Positions 1 through 7,891 are shown, counted from the stretch's first letter. The stretch: 32,825 bases of DNA from Streptomyces albicerus (GCF_008905045.1 NZ_VWMY01000094.1:1-32825), one strand, 5' to 3'. Numbers and translations: made by a program. The notes: a model not told the origin generated them from the letters alone.

Positions 1-20
1 TGGCCGCTCTTCCGTGATGA

Positions 21-104
21 CTACGACTGCAGAAGGATGCGGGCTCTCAGCAGGGTGAAGGAGGCCCGGCCGTACATCTGGCGCTTGACCGTCTTGATTC
101 TTCG
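21..104 (-). pseudogene. ISL3-type transposase C-terminal remnant
   Basis: Reading leftwards from about 104 to a stop at 21, the minus strand encodes the pattern KRQMYGRASFTLLRARIL, which is the typical last segment of ISL3-family transposases. Only about 27 codons remain. They lie in a different frame from the adjoining IS1182-type transposase, whose conserved sequence stops at the same point (about 104-108). I infer that an ISL3 element or its remnant was joined to the IS1182 gene by insertion or deletion. It cannot encode an active protein. Only the last 104 bases of this side are in the window, so the true extent to the left of base 21 is not visible. Confidence 0.6.
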
Positions 105-1273
105 TTCTGGCGGTGCTGGCGGGTGGGGTTGCCCGGCAGCGGCCCGCTGACGGTGATCTGGTGTTCGCGGGCGGCTCGTTCCAGGTGGACCAGCGAGGTG
201 TAGCCGCCGTCGACCAGGTGCTCGGCAGGCAGCAGCCCGCGACGCGCCAGGCGGGTGTGGATGCCGGGCAGGGCCTGGCCGTCGTGCGTGGCGGCCGAGG
301 TGGTGGCCACGTTCGTGATCACGTTGGCGCTGTCGGAGGCACACGTCTCAGTGACATGCGCGGCGAACCCCTTCCAGCTGATGATGTGCCCGTGACTGAC
401 GTAGCGCGCCGTGGTGTCGTAGGGGGAGACGATCGCCGACGAGGAGGGCGGCAGGCCGCCGTCGTCGGCGGTGCGCCGACGCAGGCGGCCTGCCGCGTCG
501 CGGTAGTAGTTCTGGACGACGATCTGCCGCAGCGCCTCGGCCTGCGGGCCGGGCCGGTAGCCCGGTCCGTGCCGGTGGAGGCGTTCCAGCAGTCGGCAGG
601 CGTCGTCGCCGGCGGCGAGGATCCTGGTCTTGGGCCGGGTGGGGTTCTTGCCCAGACGGACCGGACGGCCGTAGCGGCGCCCCCAGTCCTCGTCGACCAG
701 GTCGGTCAACAGGTGCGAAGCGGTGCGGGCCACTTCTTCCAGCACGGCACGGACAGCCTCGGTGACCAGCTCCAGCCGGGTCAGGTCGCGCACTGCGGCC
801 AGGACGTGGGTGGAGTCGGTGCGCTGCGTGGTGCGCTCGCGCACGAGTCCGGCCTCCTTCAGACGCGCGAGCGCCAGATCGAGAAGATGGTCGGCGCGGT
901 CGTCCTGGGCGAGGCGCTCGCGGAAGTCGGCCAGTACGCCATGGTGGAAGCCGGGATCGTCCAGCTCCATCGCCAGGGCGTACTTGAAATCGATGCGGCA
1001 GCGGACCGCTTCCGCTGCCTGACGGTCCGACAGGCCGAGCAGGAACTGCAGCACACAGACGGTGGCCAGTTGGGCGGGCGAGATGCCGGGGCGTCCATCA
1101 CGCGGGTACCAGCCCGCGAAGTCCTCGTCGCGCCACAGCCCGTCCAGCCGGTCTCTCACCCACACCGCCGTCGTACCGCCCGGGTTGCTCGCCCGCGCGA
1201 TCTGCGCGGTCAGAGACGGGACTTGCTCACCGGAACGGGGACGGAGCGACAACGGACACCTCGGCAACTGCAT
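47..1273 (-). pseudogene. IS1182-family transposase, 3' truncated
   Basis: The protein (408 residues if read from the ATG at 1273) has the N-terminal and central parts of an IS1182-type DDE transposase: the SLRP opening, the segment LQFLLGLSDRQAAEAVRCRI, then RTDSTHVLAAVRDL with the first catalytic Asp and VDGGYTS with the second. Full family members run to about 540-560 residues. Here family-like sequence ends after NPTRQHRQN (about base 104), and the last ~15 residues are out-of-frame ISL3 sequence. The C-terminal catalytic Glu region is therefore missing and the gene should be dead. Longer starts exist upstream to 1372, but they run through the terminal repeat at 1330-1350, so 1273 is preferred. 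The element sits inside an ISAs1-type remnant that resumes at 1351. Confidence 0.8.
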
Positions 1274-1329
1274 CGGTCTTCGAAACAGCACCGAGCATGC
1301 CCGCTGATCATGCTGGCACACCGGGAAGC

Positions 1330-1350
1330 TCCAAGATCCCCGACAGAGTC
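1330..1350 (-). repeat. IS1182-type terminal inverted repeat (5' end of minus-strand copy)
   Basis: The plus strand reads CCAAGATCCCCGACAGAGTC at 1331-1350, preceded by a T that is also shared. The identical 21 bases occur at 3171-3191, just downstream of the stop of a second IS1182-type remnant on the plus strand. In one place it is the outer edge of the 5' end of an element, in the other the outer edge of the 3' end, which is what a terminal inverted repeat must look like. It marks the right boundary of the left element; ISAs1-like sequence starts at the next base. Confidence 0.75.
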
Positions 1351-1504
1351 GAGCTGAGGACCGGAGCCACACCCCGAGCCATGGCCGCCCTCGAGAACCT
1401 GGCCATCGGCCCCCTCCGGCTCACCGGCCGCACACAGCGCCGTCGGCCTCCGCCACCACGCCCGCAACCCCGCCGGGCCCTTGGCCACCTTGGACATCAG
1501 GTGA
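1351..1504 (+). pseudogene. ISAs1-type transposase C-terminal remnant, frameshifted
   Basis: Directly after the IS1182 terminal repeat, the plus strand encodes ELRTGATPRAMAALENLAIG followed by PLRLTGRT, then in another frame AVGLRHHARNPAGPLATLDI and R, then TGA at 1502-1504. These are the two halves of the usual end of ISAs1-family transposases (RTG..P..MA.L.NLAIG..R..G.TN.A..LR..AR.P.R.L..LG). The frame changes at about 1434-1436, so one base was gained or two lost. Everything upstream is absent because the IS1182 element begins there. I infer that the IS1182 copy inserted into this transposase gene. The stretch 1505-1580 shows nothing recognisable. Confidence 0.65.
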
Positions 1505-1580
1505 TCAAACCGGACACCCCGCGAGAACGACGCAGCCCTGGCGGCGCAGCCCACCGGTGGGACCTGCGGCCCCCCCATGG

Positions 1581-2717
1581 TCATGCTCCGGGGTGCAGCC
1601 CGAGCCAGCCCGGCGTGGGGTCGCCCTTGACCTCGCCGATGTACAGGGCGAACGTCTGCTTCCAGCGCTCCACTTCGGCACGGTCGGCCATGAAGCGGGG
1701 GAAGCCGTCGAGGTGGGCGTTCGGGTACTTCCAGATCGGCTTCAGCCCGCCCGCGGGAGTGACGTCGGTCCGTACCGACCAGCCGTTGAAGGCTGCCTGC
1801 TGCCGTTGGGCGGACAGCACCCAGTTGAGGTAGAGCTTGGCCGCGGTCGGGTTCTTGGCCTGCCTCAGGACCGCGAGGCGCTGCCCCCACGCCATGAACG
1901 GATGCCCGTCGGCCACCGCCCACTGCACGGGCTCCGACGCCGACGCCGTCAGCGACCCCGCCCCGCCGACACCGATCGCCGCCTGGCCGCCGTTCAGCGC
2001 GTCCTCCGGGGAATTGCTGCCCCGCGCGAACCACACGTCCTGTGCGGCCAGCCGGGCCACCCAGTCCCAGCCGTACCGCTCGGCGTACAGCTTGTAGAGA
2101 AACAGGACCGCGTCGTCGTCATGCGGGTACGACGAGGCGATCTTCCCCTTCCACTTCGGGTCGACCAGGTCGAGCGGAGTGCGCGGCGCGTCCGAACCGA
2201 CCGCCGCCAGGCCATACATGAAGCTGAAGCCGATCACCGCGCCCGCCACCCAGGCGCCCTGCGGGTCCCGGAAGCGGTGGTGCAGCTTGGAGAACCCGGC
2301 GGGCTTGTAGGGCAGCAGACGGCCTTGCTCCTTCCAGCGCGGGAAGTCGTGCAAAGTCTGCAGCTGGACGACGTCGGGGACGAGGCTGCCGGTCGCGAGC
2401 TGGTTGTCGACACGGACGTCGTGGTACTTGCTGTAGTCCACGATCAGCGTCATGTCGATGCCCGGGAAACGCCGCGTGAAGGCCGCCTTGAGGCGGTCCT
2501 GCTGGGTCGGCGTGTCACCACCGGCGTATATCACGAGTTTGCCGTCCTCGGCGAGGGCGGCCTGGTGCAGCTCGTCGAGCGTCCTGGTCTCCTCGGGGCC
2601 GGAGGCGTTCCGGGGCGCGGAAGGAGAGGCTGTGGCCTGAGCCGCGGCGGCGCCGAGACCGAGGACGGCACCCGCGCCCGTGGTGAGGATACGTCGCCTG
2701 TTGAGGAAGCTGGACAC
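1581..2717 (-). CDS. Tat-exported ABC transporter solute-binding protein
   Basis: This 378-residue protein resembles COG1840/AfuA-type extracellular solute-binding proteins, which capture Fe3+, polyamine-like or phosphonate-like ligands for ABC importers. It starts with a twin-arginine signal, NRRRILTTGAG, then a hydrophobic stretch and an Ala-rich cleavage region (ATA/SPS). After it come the first lobe (KLVIYAGGDTPTQQDRLKAAF), hinge-like segments and a C-terminal lobe with W/P-rich motifs. The GTG at 2717 is chosen because AGAGG lies 10 bases upstream and the signal begins right after; the frame stays open upstream to 2846 but that part looks non-coding. No permease or ATPase gene is adjacent, and IS remnants border it on both sides, so it is an orphan component. 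The ligand cannot be told from sequence. Confidence 0.85.
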   Translation of the reverse strand: MSSFLNRRRILTTGAGAVLGLGAAAAQATASPSAPRNASGPEETRTLDELHQAALAEDGKLVIYAGGDTPTQQDRLKAAFTRRFPGIDMTLIVDYSKYHDVRVDNQLATGSLVPDVVQLQTLHDFPRWKEQGRLLPYKPAGFSKLHHRFRDPQGAWVAGAVIGFSFMYGLAAVGSDAPRTPLDLVDPKWKGKIASSYPHDDDAVLFLYKLYAERYGWDWVARLAAQDVWFARGSNSPEDALNGGQAAIGVGGAGSLTASASEPVQWAVADGHPFMAWGQRLAVLRQAKNPTAAKLYLNWVLSAQRQQAAFNGWSVRTDVTPAGGLKPIWKYPNAHLDGFPRFMADRAEVERWKQTFALYIGEVKGDPTPGWLGLHPGA

Positions 2718-2934
2718 GTAGGAAGTACCTCTCTGCTGGGGGAAGCACGAGACCCGGCGCCATGGGCGCGGACCATACGGGGTCTTCGAACACTCGGACG
2801 GACCGCCGAACGTGGTGGCGATCTTGCCGCTATTCGCCACCGGCAACCAGCCACTGCTTTCTCTACGTGCGGTCTTCCTACTACTGACAGGGACAGGCTA
2901 TGGAGAGGGCAGAGCAGGAGTTTGCCCGGTTCGT

Positions 2935-3161
2935 GCGAACGAGTTCGTCCACGGACACGGCATGCGCCGCTGCCGCTACCGAGGGCGGCCGAAAGCCCAC
3001 CTGCAACACGTACTCACGGCCATCGCCGTGAACATCGGACGCCTCAGCGGCCGGTCCGTGACCGAGGAAGCCTCTTCACCGAGACCGCCGACCGCCTTCA
3101 GACCTTCCTGGATCAGAACGAATTCCCCCGGCCGAAGTCCTGGCGAACCCTCGGTAGCTGA
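2935..3161 (+). pseudogene. IS1182-type transposase C-terminal remnant, frameshifted
   Basis: The plus strand encodes NEFVHGHGMRRCRYRGRPKA followed by HLQHVLTAIAVNIGRLSG, the hallmark C-terminus of IS1182-type transposases. The frame runs on to PPTAF at about 3099, then continues in another frame as QTFLDQNEFPRPKSWRTLGS and a stop at 3159-3161. Restoring a single C in the run TTCAGACC (3097-3104) would join the two, so a one-base deletion is the simplest lesion. The part upstream of about 2935, including the catalytic Glu motif (usually GVEGT), is gone. It lies in the opposite orientation to the copy at 47-1273 and carries the other terminal repeat 10 bases after its stop. Confidence 0.75.
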
Positions 3162-3170
3162 GCCCGACCA

Positions 3171-3191
3171 TCCAAGATCCCCGACAGAGTC
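3171..3191 (+). repeat. IS1182-type terminal inverted repeat (3' end of plus-strand copy)
   Basis: CCAAGATCCCCGACAGAGTC at 3172-3191 is identical to 1331-1350. It sits 10 bases downstream of the stop codon of the plus-strand transposase remnant, so it is the right end of that element. The 225 bases that follow, up to the start of the secreted protein gene at 3417, hold no recognisable gene and presumably include its promoter. Confidence 0.75.
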
Positions 3192-3416
3192 AAGACTCAC
3201 TGCCTGTTTCACATCTCCGTCCAGAGGGTCAGCCGCGCGGGCTCTCTGGGGCGTAAGTCTTCAACTGAGCGCGCACTGGCGGCGCAGTCCGGGTGAGTGG
3301 AGTGCTTCACGCGCTCCTGGGCTGCACTCGTACGAGGGATACAGCAGCCCATACGCGAGGCGGAATGCTCGATACCGCTGCCGGAAAGGCAGTTCGCCAG
3401 TAGACGGGAGCCTGTC

Positions 3417-3974
3417 TTGCCTACCTCCAGGAAACTCCTCGCCCTCACCGCTGCGCTCTCCTTCAGCACGCTTAGCGTGCTCAGCTCCTCGGGCACCGCA
3501 GTCGCCGAGCCGGACTGGACCGTCCCGACCGGGCAGGCGGTGACGATCGACCACGTCCTCACCGACACCCACATCACCTCCCACCCTTACGAGGGGAACA
3601 CGATCGCCGACCTGATCGAATTGTTCGAGGACTACGACCCCCACCACCTCGCGGGAGAGAAGTGGATCTTCCGGGCCACCCGCGACAGTGAGGCGGTGCT
3701 GATCCAGAACTCCGGGGGTGACTTCTGCCTCCAGCCGGAGCCAGGGGCCGACGTCTCGGCCGGAACGTGGATCGTCCAACGTCCCTGCAGCGTGGGCAAG
3801 AAGACGCAGTGGTGGCTGCTGAACGGTGCCAGTCCCCGCGACTTCACCCTCCGCTTGTACGAGGACGATGGACTGGCCATCACTCCCGCGAACAACGAAC
3901 GCTACTCCCGGTTGCGCCTAGGGCAGACGGACGGCCCCGAAGGCCATCTCAACCAGCACTTCCGGGTCCGGTGA
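3417..3974 (+). CDS. Small secreted protein, probably ricin-B-lectin-like
   Basis: Read from the TTG at 3417, this is a 185-residue protein with a Sec signal peptide (SRK, then a hydrophobic LLALTAALSFSTLSVLSS, cleavage near AVA/EPD). The TTG is chosen because GGGAG lies about 8 bases upstream and the signal peptide begins there; the open frame continues upstream to 3297 without sense. The mature part has W-F-R, DFCLQ, a Cys..QWW pair (CSVGKKTQWWLL) and a terminal HFRVR. These fit a beta-trefoil ricin-type carbohydrate-binding fold (C..., Q.W repeats), but only one repeat is clear, so the assignment is tentative. Two cysteines could form one disulfide. The gene follows directly on an IS end and is itself followed by gene debris. 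Confidence 0.7.
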   Translation: MPTSRKLLALTAALSFSTLSVLSSSGTAVAEPDWTVPTGQAVTIDHVLTDTHITSHPYEGNTIADLIELFEDYDPHHLAGEKWIFRATRDSEAVLIQNSGGDFCLQPEPGADVSAGTWIVQRPCSVGKKTQWWLLNGASPRDFTLRLYEDDGLAITPANNERYSRLRLGQTDGPEGHLNQHFRVR

Positions 3975-4270
3975 TACCGCCTGATCCACCAGCGGGGCAG
4001 CAGCACGCGGATGGCCGCTGCCGCGCGCCGTCGCGGGTCGTCCGCCCATGGGAGGACGACCCGCAGTCCCGGTGCCTGTTCCACGATCTGGCTGGCCAAC
4101 CACCGCTGCCAGTGATCTCGGTCGGGTGAAAACGCCGGTACAGAGAACTTCTGCCGGGGTCTGCACGTGGTGCTGTCCATGAGGCCGATCAACGAAGCAC
4201 ACGTGGCAGAGCCGGGTCTGGTCGTAGTGGAGGTCGCGGCCTGCGCCGACCAGACCGCATTCGCCGTCCA
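3975..4270. other. Gene-poor stretch with a possible minus-strand coding relic
   Basis: No intact gene is present. On the minus strand about 3985-4160 keeps a codon pattern typical of this genome and reads FSPDRDHWQRWLASQIVEQ followed by APGLRVVLPWADDPRRR. There is no start with a ribosome site, and the frame runs on without meaning into the antisense of the lectin-like gene, so it looks like a relic of a gene I do not recognise. The rest of the stretch shows nothing. Confidence 0.3.
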
Positions 4271-4531
4271 GGAGACCACAAGAACAACTCCACCGGCTGG
4301 GGCAAGTTGAGCGGGACGTACAACCTCAAGAAGGCCCCTTACGCGCCCTGCGGAAATGTGAAAAGCCTCAGCTCCGGCACCAAGCTGTACTTCCACTGCT
4401 TTGTCTTCAACGCCTACGGGAACCTGTGGGTTTACGCCCGTCAGGCAGGCACCGAGACCCACGGCTGGATGTCGATCGTCAACTTCGGCGAATTCTCCGA
4501 AGACAGCCTCCTTCGGTCCTGCTTAGTGTGA
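4271..4531 (+). pseudogene. 5'-truncated secreted SH3-like protein fragment
   Basis: The plus strand encodes NNSTGWGKLSGTYNLKKAPY, then APCGNVKSLSSGTKLYFHCF, then VYARQAGTETHGWMS and a stop at 4529-4531. The layout, YNLKKAPYAPCG then a hydrophobic beta strand with Cys, then R.AGT.T.GWM, is like the small secreted bacterial SH3-type domain proteins of Streptomyces. No signal peptide, start codon with ribosome site or upstream domain precedes it: the open part begins in unrelated sequence near 4262. A TTG at 4307 could start a 74-residue protein but would cut into the domain. I treat it as the 3' remnant of a secreted protein gene. Three cysteines are visible. Confidence 0.5.
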
Positions 4532-4591
4532 CCCGCCCCGCATGTACCGACAGGGCACCACAAGCTGATGAGGCTCTCGCACATCCTGGTA

Positions 4592-4805
4592 CTACAGCAG
4601 CAGATCTTGAGTGAGTGATCGTTCTTGGTCGGCGTGTTTCCAGGGGCGGAGTCGTGCGGGGAGTGGATCGTCGCGGCGACGGTAACGGGCGGCGGCGGCC
4701 CGGGGCTGGTGTTCGGTGCGCCAGTGGTGCTGTTGGAGCTGCTAGGCGTTTGGTGAGCATCGCGGCGATGTCGGGCTGACTTGGGGGCTCGTCTTCGGTG
4801 GCCAT
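4592..4805 (-). pseudogene. Frameshifted small hypothetical protein
   Basis: From an ATG at 4805 the minus strand reads MATEDEPPSQPDIAAMLTKR in one frame. Then, after about 4742, the plausible continuation lies in another frame: QLQQHHWRTEHQPRAAAARY followed by RRDDPLPARLRPWKHADQER and a stop at 4592-4594. Both parts have Streptomyces-like composition and together would make a protein of about 70 residues rich in Gln, Arg and His. In the second frame a TAG sits exactly at the junction (4742-4744), so the gene cannot be read through in either frame. I do not recognise the family. Neighbours are other broken genes, which supports decay here. Confidence 0.4.
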
Positions 4806-4808
4806 GCG

Positions 4809-5125
4809 GTGACTGTAGAGATTGAATGTGGGCGTTGCTACAGGATTGCGGCGTGGCCTGGGCTGCTGGGCGGCTTCGGGCTCGCCGCCATGGAGGCACT
4901 GGCTGCGGGCGTCCCTCTCGTCGTGCGTGAACTGCCCGTGCTGCGCGAGGTGTTCGGGTCTGCAGCCCGTTTCGCCGCCACGCCGGAGGACCTGGCCGCC
5001 GCACTCGGCGCCGCCGTCTCGGACGACGACCCGTACGGCGCGCGGCGGGCCGGGAACTCGCCGCCCGCCACACCTGGACCGAGGCCGCGCGCCGCCACCT
5101 GGCGTTCTACCGCTCGCCGGGCTGA
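4809..5125 (+). pseudogene. Glycosyltransferase (GT4-type) C-terminal fragment, frameshifted
   Basis: From about 4868 the plus strand encodes GGFGLAAMEALAAGVPLVVR, then ELPVLREVFGSAARFA. This is the conserved nucleotide-sugar-binding signature of GT4 glycosyltransferases (E.FGL...EA.A.G.PVV....P...EV.G). The frame continues to about 5050. There the natural ending moves to another frame, RELAARHTWTEAARRHLAFY, with a stop at 5123-5125, so there is an indel near 5048-5052. The first two thirds of the enzyme (acceptor-binding domain) are missing. It is a decayed tail. What sugar it handled cannot be told. Confidence 0.65.
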
Positions 5126-5467
5126 GCTCCGCGGGGCCCGAGCCGGCGGCGCGCGCACATCTTCACCAACCCATGTTGCGCAGAATATTGACCACTGCCG
5201 CCATTATGCCTAGCTTCACTGTGCCCGCCCCCGTCACAGGGAGCCCGTAGTGCCCACGTCGCGCGCCAACCGCCGGACCAGCGAGCCCCGTCGTGTCGCG
5301 CTGCTCCCGTGCTGCTCGTCACCCTCAGCGCCGCACAGTCGGCGCCGGTTTCTAAGCGGTCTCGAGGAGGTGAGGCACGCCCCACGCCACCCGGCACGGC
5401 ACCTCCCCAAGACCGCTCAGCCGCTCCGAACTCAGCTCGGCCCCCCACCCGCTGAAGGGATCCTCTC
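5126..5467. other. Intergenic stretch with large hairpin
   Basis: No gene is supported. A 25-codon frame starting at an ATG at 5173 has no convincing ribosome site. The notable content is the long inverted repeat at 5355-5417 (listed separately) and the ribosome site GAAGGGA at 5455-5461 for the following hydrolase gene. Confidence 0.5.
5355..5417 (+). promoter_or_regulatory. Long imperfect inverted repeat upstream of the hydrolase gene
   Basis: The arms AGCGGTCTCGAGGAGGT (5355-5371) and ACCTCCCCAAGACCGCT (5401-5417) pair at 15 of 17 positions, and the two mismatches allow G-U pairing in one RNA strand. The loop is 29 bases. It lies about 50 bases before the GTG start of the secreted hydrolase gene, so it would be within its 5' leader or promoter. 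There is no T-run after it. It could be an RNA leader structure, a terminator for readthrough from the decayed region, or a protein-binding site. Confidence 0.55.
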
Positions 5468-6844
5468 GTGAATCGCCGACTCCTCCTCTCGGTCGCCGTC
5501 CTGTTGATGGTGACCGCGGCCCCGGCCCGTTCCGCCACCGCCGAGGACGTCCACGTCGAAGGCACGCTCACCTCCGGTGCCACGTACGTCATGGACGTGC
5601 CCGCCGGCTGGAACGGCACCGTGCTCCTGTTCAGCCACGGCTTCCGGCCGCCGGGTTCGCCCAACCCGGCGCAGAACGTCACCGACACCGCCACGCGGGA
5701 CCTCCTCCTCAAGGACGGCTACGCGCTGATCGGTTCCTCGTACGCCACCACCGGCTGGGCGGTGGAGCACGCGGTGCCGGACCAGCTGGCGACGCTGGAC
5801 GTGTTCACCGAGCGGTTCGGGGCGGCCCGGCGGACGCTCGCCTGGGGCCAGTCGTACGGCGGGTTCGTCACCACGAAGATCGCCGAACGCCATGGCGACC
5901 GCATCGACGGATCACTGTCCGTCTGCGGGCTGGTCCACGGCGGCGTCGCCAACTGGAACAACACCCTCGACCCGATCTTCGCCCTCAAGACCCTCCTCGC
6001 GCCCGACGCCTCGCTGCCGCTCGTCGACTTCCAGGACCAGGCCGCCGCCACGGCCGCGGCCGCGACGTTGACGGGCGCCGTCACCGAGGCGCAGAACACC
6101 CCGGACGGCCGCGCCCGGATCGCCCTCGCCGCGGCCCTGCACAACATCCCCGGCTGGAACGATCCGGCCCAGCCCCGCCCGGCGCCCGACGACTGGAACG
6201 CCCAGCAGGCCAACCAGTACACGGCGGTCAGGGGCCTCCTGGCGACGGCGGCGTTCAGCTGGCGCCAGGACACGGAAACGCTGGCGGGCGGCAACTCGTC
6301 CTGGAACACCGGCGTCGACTACGCCAAGTTGCTGCGCGCGTCCTCGGCGTACAAGGAGGTCAAGGGCCTCTACAAGGCGGCGGGGCGCTCCCTGAAGGCC
6401 GACCTCAAGACACTGAACACCGCCCCGCGCATCAAGGCCGACAAGGAAGCCGTCGACTGGATGAGCCGGACCAGCGCCTTCACCGGCAAGCTGACGAAGC
6501 CTCAGCTCACCATCCACACCACCGGAGACGCCCTCGTCCCGGTGCAGACGGAGAGCGCCTACCTGCGGGCCGCCACCGCGGGCGGCTCACGGCATCTGCT
6601 GCGCCAGGCGTACGTCGACAACGCGGGCCACTGCTCCTTCAGCCCCGCCGAACATCTCGCCGCCCTGGACACGGTGGAACACCGGATCGACACCGGCCGA
6701 TGGGGCGACACGCGCCCGGACACCCTCAACTCCCGTGCGCAGCAGGCAGATCCGACCTCACCGGCTCGCTACGCCGACTACCGTCCCACCCCGTACCTGC
6801 GCCCGTACGACCTGGCCCATCCGGGCGACGCGTACCGGCCCTGA
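5468..6844 (+). CDS. Secreted alpha/beta hydrolase
   Basis: This 458-residue protein begins with a short Sec signal (MNRRLLLSVAVLLMVTAAPA, cleavage near SATA/ED) and has the alpha/beta-hydrolase core. There is an HG oxyanion motif at FSHGF (residues 56-60), the nucleophile elbow GQSYGG with Ser129, an Asp at TTGDALVP (Asp354) and a His at NAGHCSF (His388). A long insertion between the elbow and the Asp is rich in Ala and Trp and probably forms a lid. The family covers secreted esterases, peptidases and feruloyl-esterase-like enzymes; the substrate is not visible. The GTG at 5468 has GAAGGGA 6 bases upstream. The C-terminal 50 residues are Pro/Tyr-rich and may be a surface extension. The next gene, on the same strand, is also secreted. 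Confidence 0.85.
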   Translation: MNRRLLLSVAVLLMVTAAPARSATAEDVHVEGTLTSGATYVMDVPAGWNGTVLLFSHGFRPPGSPNPAQNVTDTATRDLLLKDGYALIGSSYATTGWAVEHAVPDQLATLDVFTERFGAARRTLAWGQSYGGFVTTKIAERHGDRIDGSLSVCGLVHGGVANWNNTLDPIFALKTLLAPDASLPLVDFQDQAAATAAAATLTGAVTEAQNTPDGRARIALAAALHNIPGWNDPAQPRPAPDDWNAQQANQYTAVRGLLATAAFSWRQDTETLAGGNSSWNTGVDYAKLLRASSAYKEVKGLYKAAGRSLKADLKTLNTAPRIKADKEAVDWMSRTSAFTGKLTKPQLTIHTTGDALVPVQTESAYLRAATAGGSRHLLRQAYVDNAGHCSFSPAEHLAALDTVEHRIDTGRWGDTRPDTLNSRAQQADPTSPARYADYRPTPYLRPYDLAHPGDAYRP

Positions 6845-6973
6845 CCCGGCCCGCCCGGCGTGGGAGCGGCCCGGCCACCGGCCGTTCCCGCATCCTCTCC
6901 TCGACGCATGCGACCGCGTGCGACCGCACGCGACCGGCATCCGGCCGTTCGCGACGCATGGAGGAGGATCCCG

Positions 6974-7852
6974 GTGCCGGCACGTCCCACGCCTCGCAGA
7001 GCGCCCTTGTTGCTGACCGCGACGGCCGTCCTGGCCGCCGCGGTCCTGACCGCCGTGGGACAGCCGGCGGGAGCCGCACACCGGACCCGGGCACCCGAGC
7101 CGTCCCCTCCGGCGACCCTCTGTGCCCCGGCGGGCACTCTGAAGGGCGGGAGCGGGCAGCGGGCCGACGTCAGCCTGTGCGCGAGCACCGGGGGCGCGGG
7201 CACGTCCCTGTCCGCCCCGGCCTCCTGCGAGCGGGCCGGCACCTCCGTCCGGTACACCTGTCTGACCTCCGGCACCTGGACCCTGCGACGCGACGGCAGG
7301 ACCGTCGCCTCGGGCCCGCTCCCCGGGGGCAGGGAGAACCCAGGACCGGGCACCTACGACGTCAGCGGCACCGTCCACGTGCGTTCGTCGCCCGCGGGTG
7401 TCGACCTGCGCGGCACGGTCCACGCCACCCTGACCCTCACGGACCCGAAGCCCGTCCCCACCCACCGCATCGAGGTCGGCCGGCGCACATTGCGGCCGCA
7501 CACGACGACCACGCTGACGTACACCGTCTCGCGTGACAGCGACGAGGGCGACGGAAGCGCACGCTTCGGGCTCATCGGGGAGGAGGCTTCAGGCGTGGAG
7601 CTGACCACGTCCGACGCCCGCTGCGTCAACCCGCTCACCGGCCGGTATCCGTCAACGGCCCGCAGCATGTACGCCCTGGACTGCGCCCTCACCGACCTCC
7701 AGCCGGGCCGTCCCTCGAAGGTCGTCGTCCACGCCACGCTCGCGGACGCCTGCACCACCGTCGTCTCCAAGCTGGGCTACTGGACGCCCCGCGGTCAGAG
7801 TCTCTACACGGGCGGCATGCTGGCCGGGCCCACCGTCACCTGTCGTCCCTGA
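6974..7852 (+). CDS. Secreted eight-cysteine protein of unknown function
   Basis: Starting at the GTG at 6974 (GAGGAGGA directly upstream), this is a 292-residue protein with an Arg-rich n-region, a hydrophobic segment (LLLTATAVLAAAVLTAV) and an Ala-Gly-Ala cleavage region near residue 34. The mature part is rich in Thr, Ser, Gly and short beta-strand-like segments (TYDVSGTVHVR, LRGTVHATLTLTD, TTTLTYTVSR). It has eight cysteines in LC, LC, SC, TC, RC, DC, AC and TC contexts, an even number suited to four disulfides outside the cell. No catalytic signature is seen. It might be an Ig-like or other beta-sandwich surface protein, but the family is not recognised. An upstream ATG frame to 6860 is Arg-rich and looks like out-of-gene sequence. 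Confidence 0.7.
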   Translation: MPARPTPRRAPLLLTATAVLAAAVLTAVGQPAGAAHRTRAPEPSPPATLCAPAGTLKGGSGQRADVSLCASTGGAGTSLSAPASCERAGTSVRYTCLTSGTWTLRRDGRTVASGPLPGGRENPGPGTYDVSGTVHVRSSPAGVDLRGTVHATLTLTDPKPVPTHRIEVGRRTLRPHTTTTLTYTVSRDSDEGDGSARFGLIGEEASGVELTTSDARCVNPLTGRYPSTARSMYALDCALTDLQPGRPSKVVVHATLADACTTVVSKLGYWTPRGQSLYTGGMLAGPTVTCRP

Positions 7853-7891
7853 AGTCCCCGTGGACAGGAGGTACTTGGGCCCGACAACGCG

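Noticed and set aside
113..1357. 414-codon plus-strand open frame opposite the IS1182 transposase
   Set aside because: It is antisense to a recognisable transposase and has no family-like sequence; long antisense frames are normal at this G+C.
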